A DNA stretch of 5,631 bases from Deltaproteobacteria bacterium (lineage in GTDB: Bacteria; Desulfobacterota; Syntrophia; Syntrophales; UBA2210), in assembly GCA_016935935.1 (NCBI GenBank), contig JAFGPZ010000055.1, forward strand, positions 1 through 5,631, read 5' to 3'. Positions 4,717 through 5,631 of the stretch are shown here, piece by piece. The translations under genes and the position numbers were made by a program. The notes beneath the pieces were generated by a model. It did no database searches. It was not told where the DNA came from and was given only the letters and a program-made list of their open reading frames with translations. Numbering within the stretch: the stretch's first letter is position 1; the number at the start of each line of letters is the position of its first letter.

Positions 4717-5631
4717 CGATTTTTTTCTGAAAAAAAGTCTTATCGGGACGTGTTGGAAGCCCATCTCTTCCCGAATTCTATTGGCAAGATATCTCTCATA
4801 GGAAAAATGAATCGCCTTTGGTTCCCTTACAAAGAAAACAAAAGTTGGTGGCCTGACAGAGGTCTGTGTTGCGTAACTTATTTTGTTGGGTCTGTTTCTG
4901 TAGCGTGGCGGAGGCATTTTGCCTGTTATTTCGGAAATAAGCCTGTTCATGGAAGCTGTTGAAATCCTTTTAATATATTGATCGTGAACGCTGTCGATGA
5001 TGTCGAAGATCTTGATTACACGTTGCCCGGATAGAGCAGAAACCGATATAATGGGAGCAAAGTCCAGGTATTTGAATTTATCCTTTACACGCCGTATATG
5101 TTCTCCTATAGTGCTGTTGTCTTTTTCAATGAGGTCCCATTTGTTCAATACGATAATGCATGCCACCCCTTTTTCAAAGGCCAGGCCCGCAATTTTTGTG
5201 TCCTGATCGGTTACGCCTTCCTCTGCGTCTATAAGGATCAAGGCGATATCGCACCGGTTGAGTGTCTTTATTGCCTCGATTACGCTGTAGGCCTCGAGTT
5301 TGAGGCTTATCCTGCTCTTTCGCCTGATTCCTGCCGTATCGATTAACAGGTAGTCTCTTCCATTCAGTTCAAAGGGTGTGTCTATGGAATCCCTCGTGGT
5401 TCCCGGTACAGGGTTGACTATTATCCTTTCATAACCGAGTATCTTATTGATCAGGGATGATTTCCCCACATTGGGTTTTCCAATGACGGCGATTCTTACT
5501 CGTCGGCTCTCTTCTTCTTCCTCCGTTGAATCGGGGAGGTGTTTCACAACCTCGTCCATGAGATCACCAATGCCGAGGCCATGCTCTGCAGAAATGCTAT
5601 AGATATTATCTATGCCCAGGCGATAGAAGTC
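4705..5631 (-). CDS. der: GTPase Der (EngA), partial: 5' end beyond the right edge
   Basis: Der is an essential tandem GTPase that acts in assembly of the 50S ribosomal subunit. The 308 visible residues are the C-terminal two-thirds of a protein usually 440-490 long. The frame stays open to the right edge, so the methionine at 5559 is internal. The first visible residues, DFYRLGIDNIYSISAEHG, include the SAEHG G5 motif that ends GTPase domain 1. An acidic linker (EEEEE, about 37-41) leads to domain 2: G1 GKPNVGKS (51-58), G2 GTTRD (77-81), G3 DTAG (98-101), G4 NKWD (163-166) and G5 SAL (198-200). The C-terminal KH-like domain follows, with YATQTSVRPPTFVFFV and HFSYERYLANRIREEMGF. All GTP-binding motifs are intact. 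It reads leftward and ends with TAG, 81 bp before the orphan binding-protein gene. Confidence 0.96.
   Translation of the reverse strand, partial: DFYRLGIDNIYSISAEHGLGIGDLMDEVVKHLPDSTEEEEESRRVRIAVIGKPNVGKSSLINKILGYERIIVNPVPGTTRDSIDTPFELNGRDYLLIDTAGIRRKSRISLKLEAYSVIEAIKTLNRCDIALILIDAEEGVTDQDTKIAGLAFEKGVACIIVLNKWDLIEKDNSTIGEHIRRVKDKFKYLDFAPIISVSALSGQRVIKIFDIIDSVHDQYIKRISTASMNRLISEITGKMPPPRYRNRPNKISYATQTSVRPPTFVFFVREPKAIHFSYERYLANRIREEMGFQHVPIRLFFRKKSADR
4707..4726 (+). terminator. Plus-strand terminator-like hairpin inside the 3' end of der
   Basis: On the plus strand, ATCGG (4707-4711) and CCGAT (4716-4720) form a 5-bp stem with a TCAG loop, followed by seven T (4720-4726, the first shared with the stem). 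The orientation is antisense to der and to the orphan binding-protein gene. It could stop rightward transcripts, but the stem is short and the bases also encode the last residues of Der. Confidence 0.3.

Noticed and set aside
4750..5346. Plus-strand open frames opposite der
   Set aside because: They lie entirely across the conserved GTPase and KH coding sequence on the other strand and have no independent support.
5557..5559. ATG at 5559 as the start of a single-domain GTPase gene
   Set aside because: The frame continues without a stop to the right edge and encodes the SAEHG end of Der GTPase domain 1, so this methionine is internal.

Overview
The window reads as an ordinary stretch of a Gram-negative bacterial chromosome with moderate GC (mid-40s percent by eye, not computed) and efficient purine-rich ribosome binding sites. 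Two substrate-binding proteins with Sec signal peptides point to a periplasm. The style of the Der C-terminus and of the amino-acid transporter suggests a deltaproteobacterial (Desulfobacterota-type) host. That is an impression from family resemblance, not a phylogenetic result.

Layout. Bases 1-383 form a non-coding leader with no recognisable gene. It contains a good -10 box, a cluster of TCAGGC half-sites and a short hairpin. Bases 384-3457 carry a four-gene rightward operon for a polar amino acid ABC importer, in the order binding protein, permease, permease, ATPase. This is the order of E. coli gltIJKL, and the proteins resemble those family members closely, so glutamate/aspartate-type uptake is the best guess. 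A 12-bp hairpin with a T-tract sits between the binding-protein gene and the first permease. It probably works as a partial terminator that keeps the binding protein in excess.

Converging on this operon with a gap of only 32 bp is a leftward gene (3490-4623) for a periplasmic binding protein of the branched-chain amino acid (LivJ-like, type I) fold. No permease or ATPase partner is visible for it. Upstream of it and on the same strand, entering from the right edge, is the 3' two-thirds of der (engA), the two-domain ribosome-assembly GTPase. Its first GTPase domain lies mostly outside the window.

How it works together. The four operon genes make one complete importer: a periplasmic receptor, a permease heterodimer and an ATPase whose motifs are all intact. 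The LivJ-like protein would need transporter subunits encoded elsewhere, or may act as a sensor. der is housekeeping and functionally unrelated. I found no CRISPR array, tRNA, rRNA, insertion sequence, phage gene or defence system, and no clear undescribed system. The leads worth a look are regulatory: the TCAGGC cluster, the intra-operon hairpin, the palindrome before the orphan binding protein, and a plus-strand hairpin with a T-tract inside the 3' end of der.
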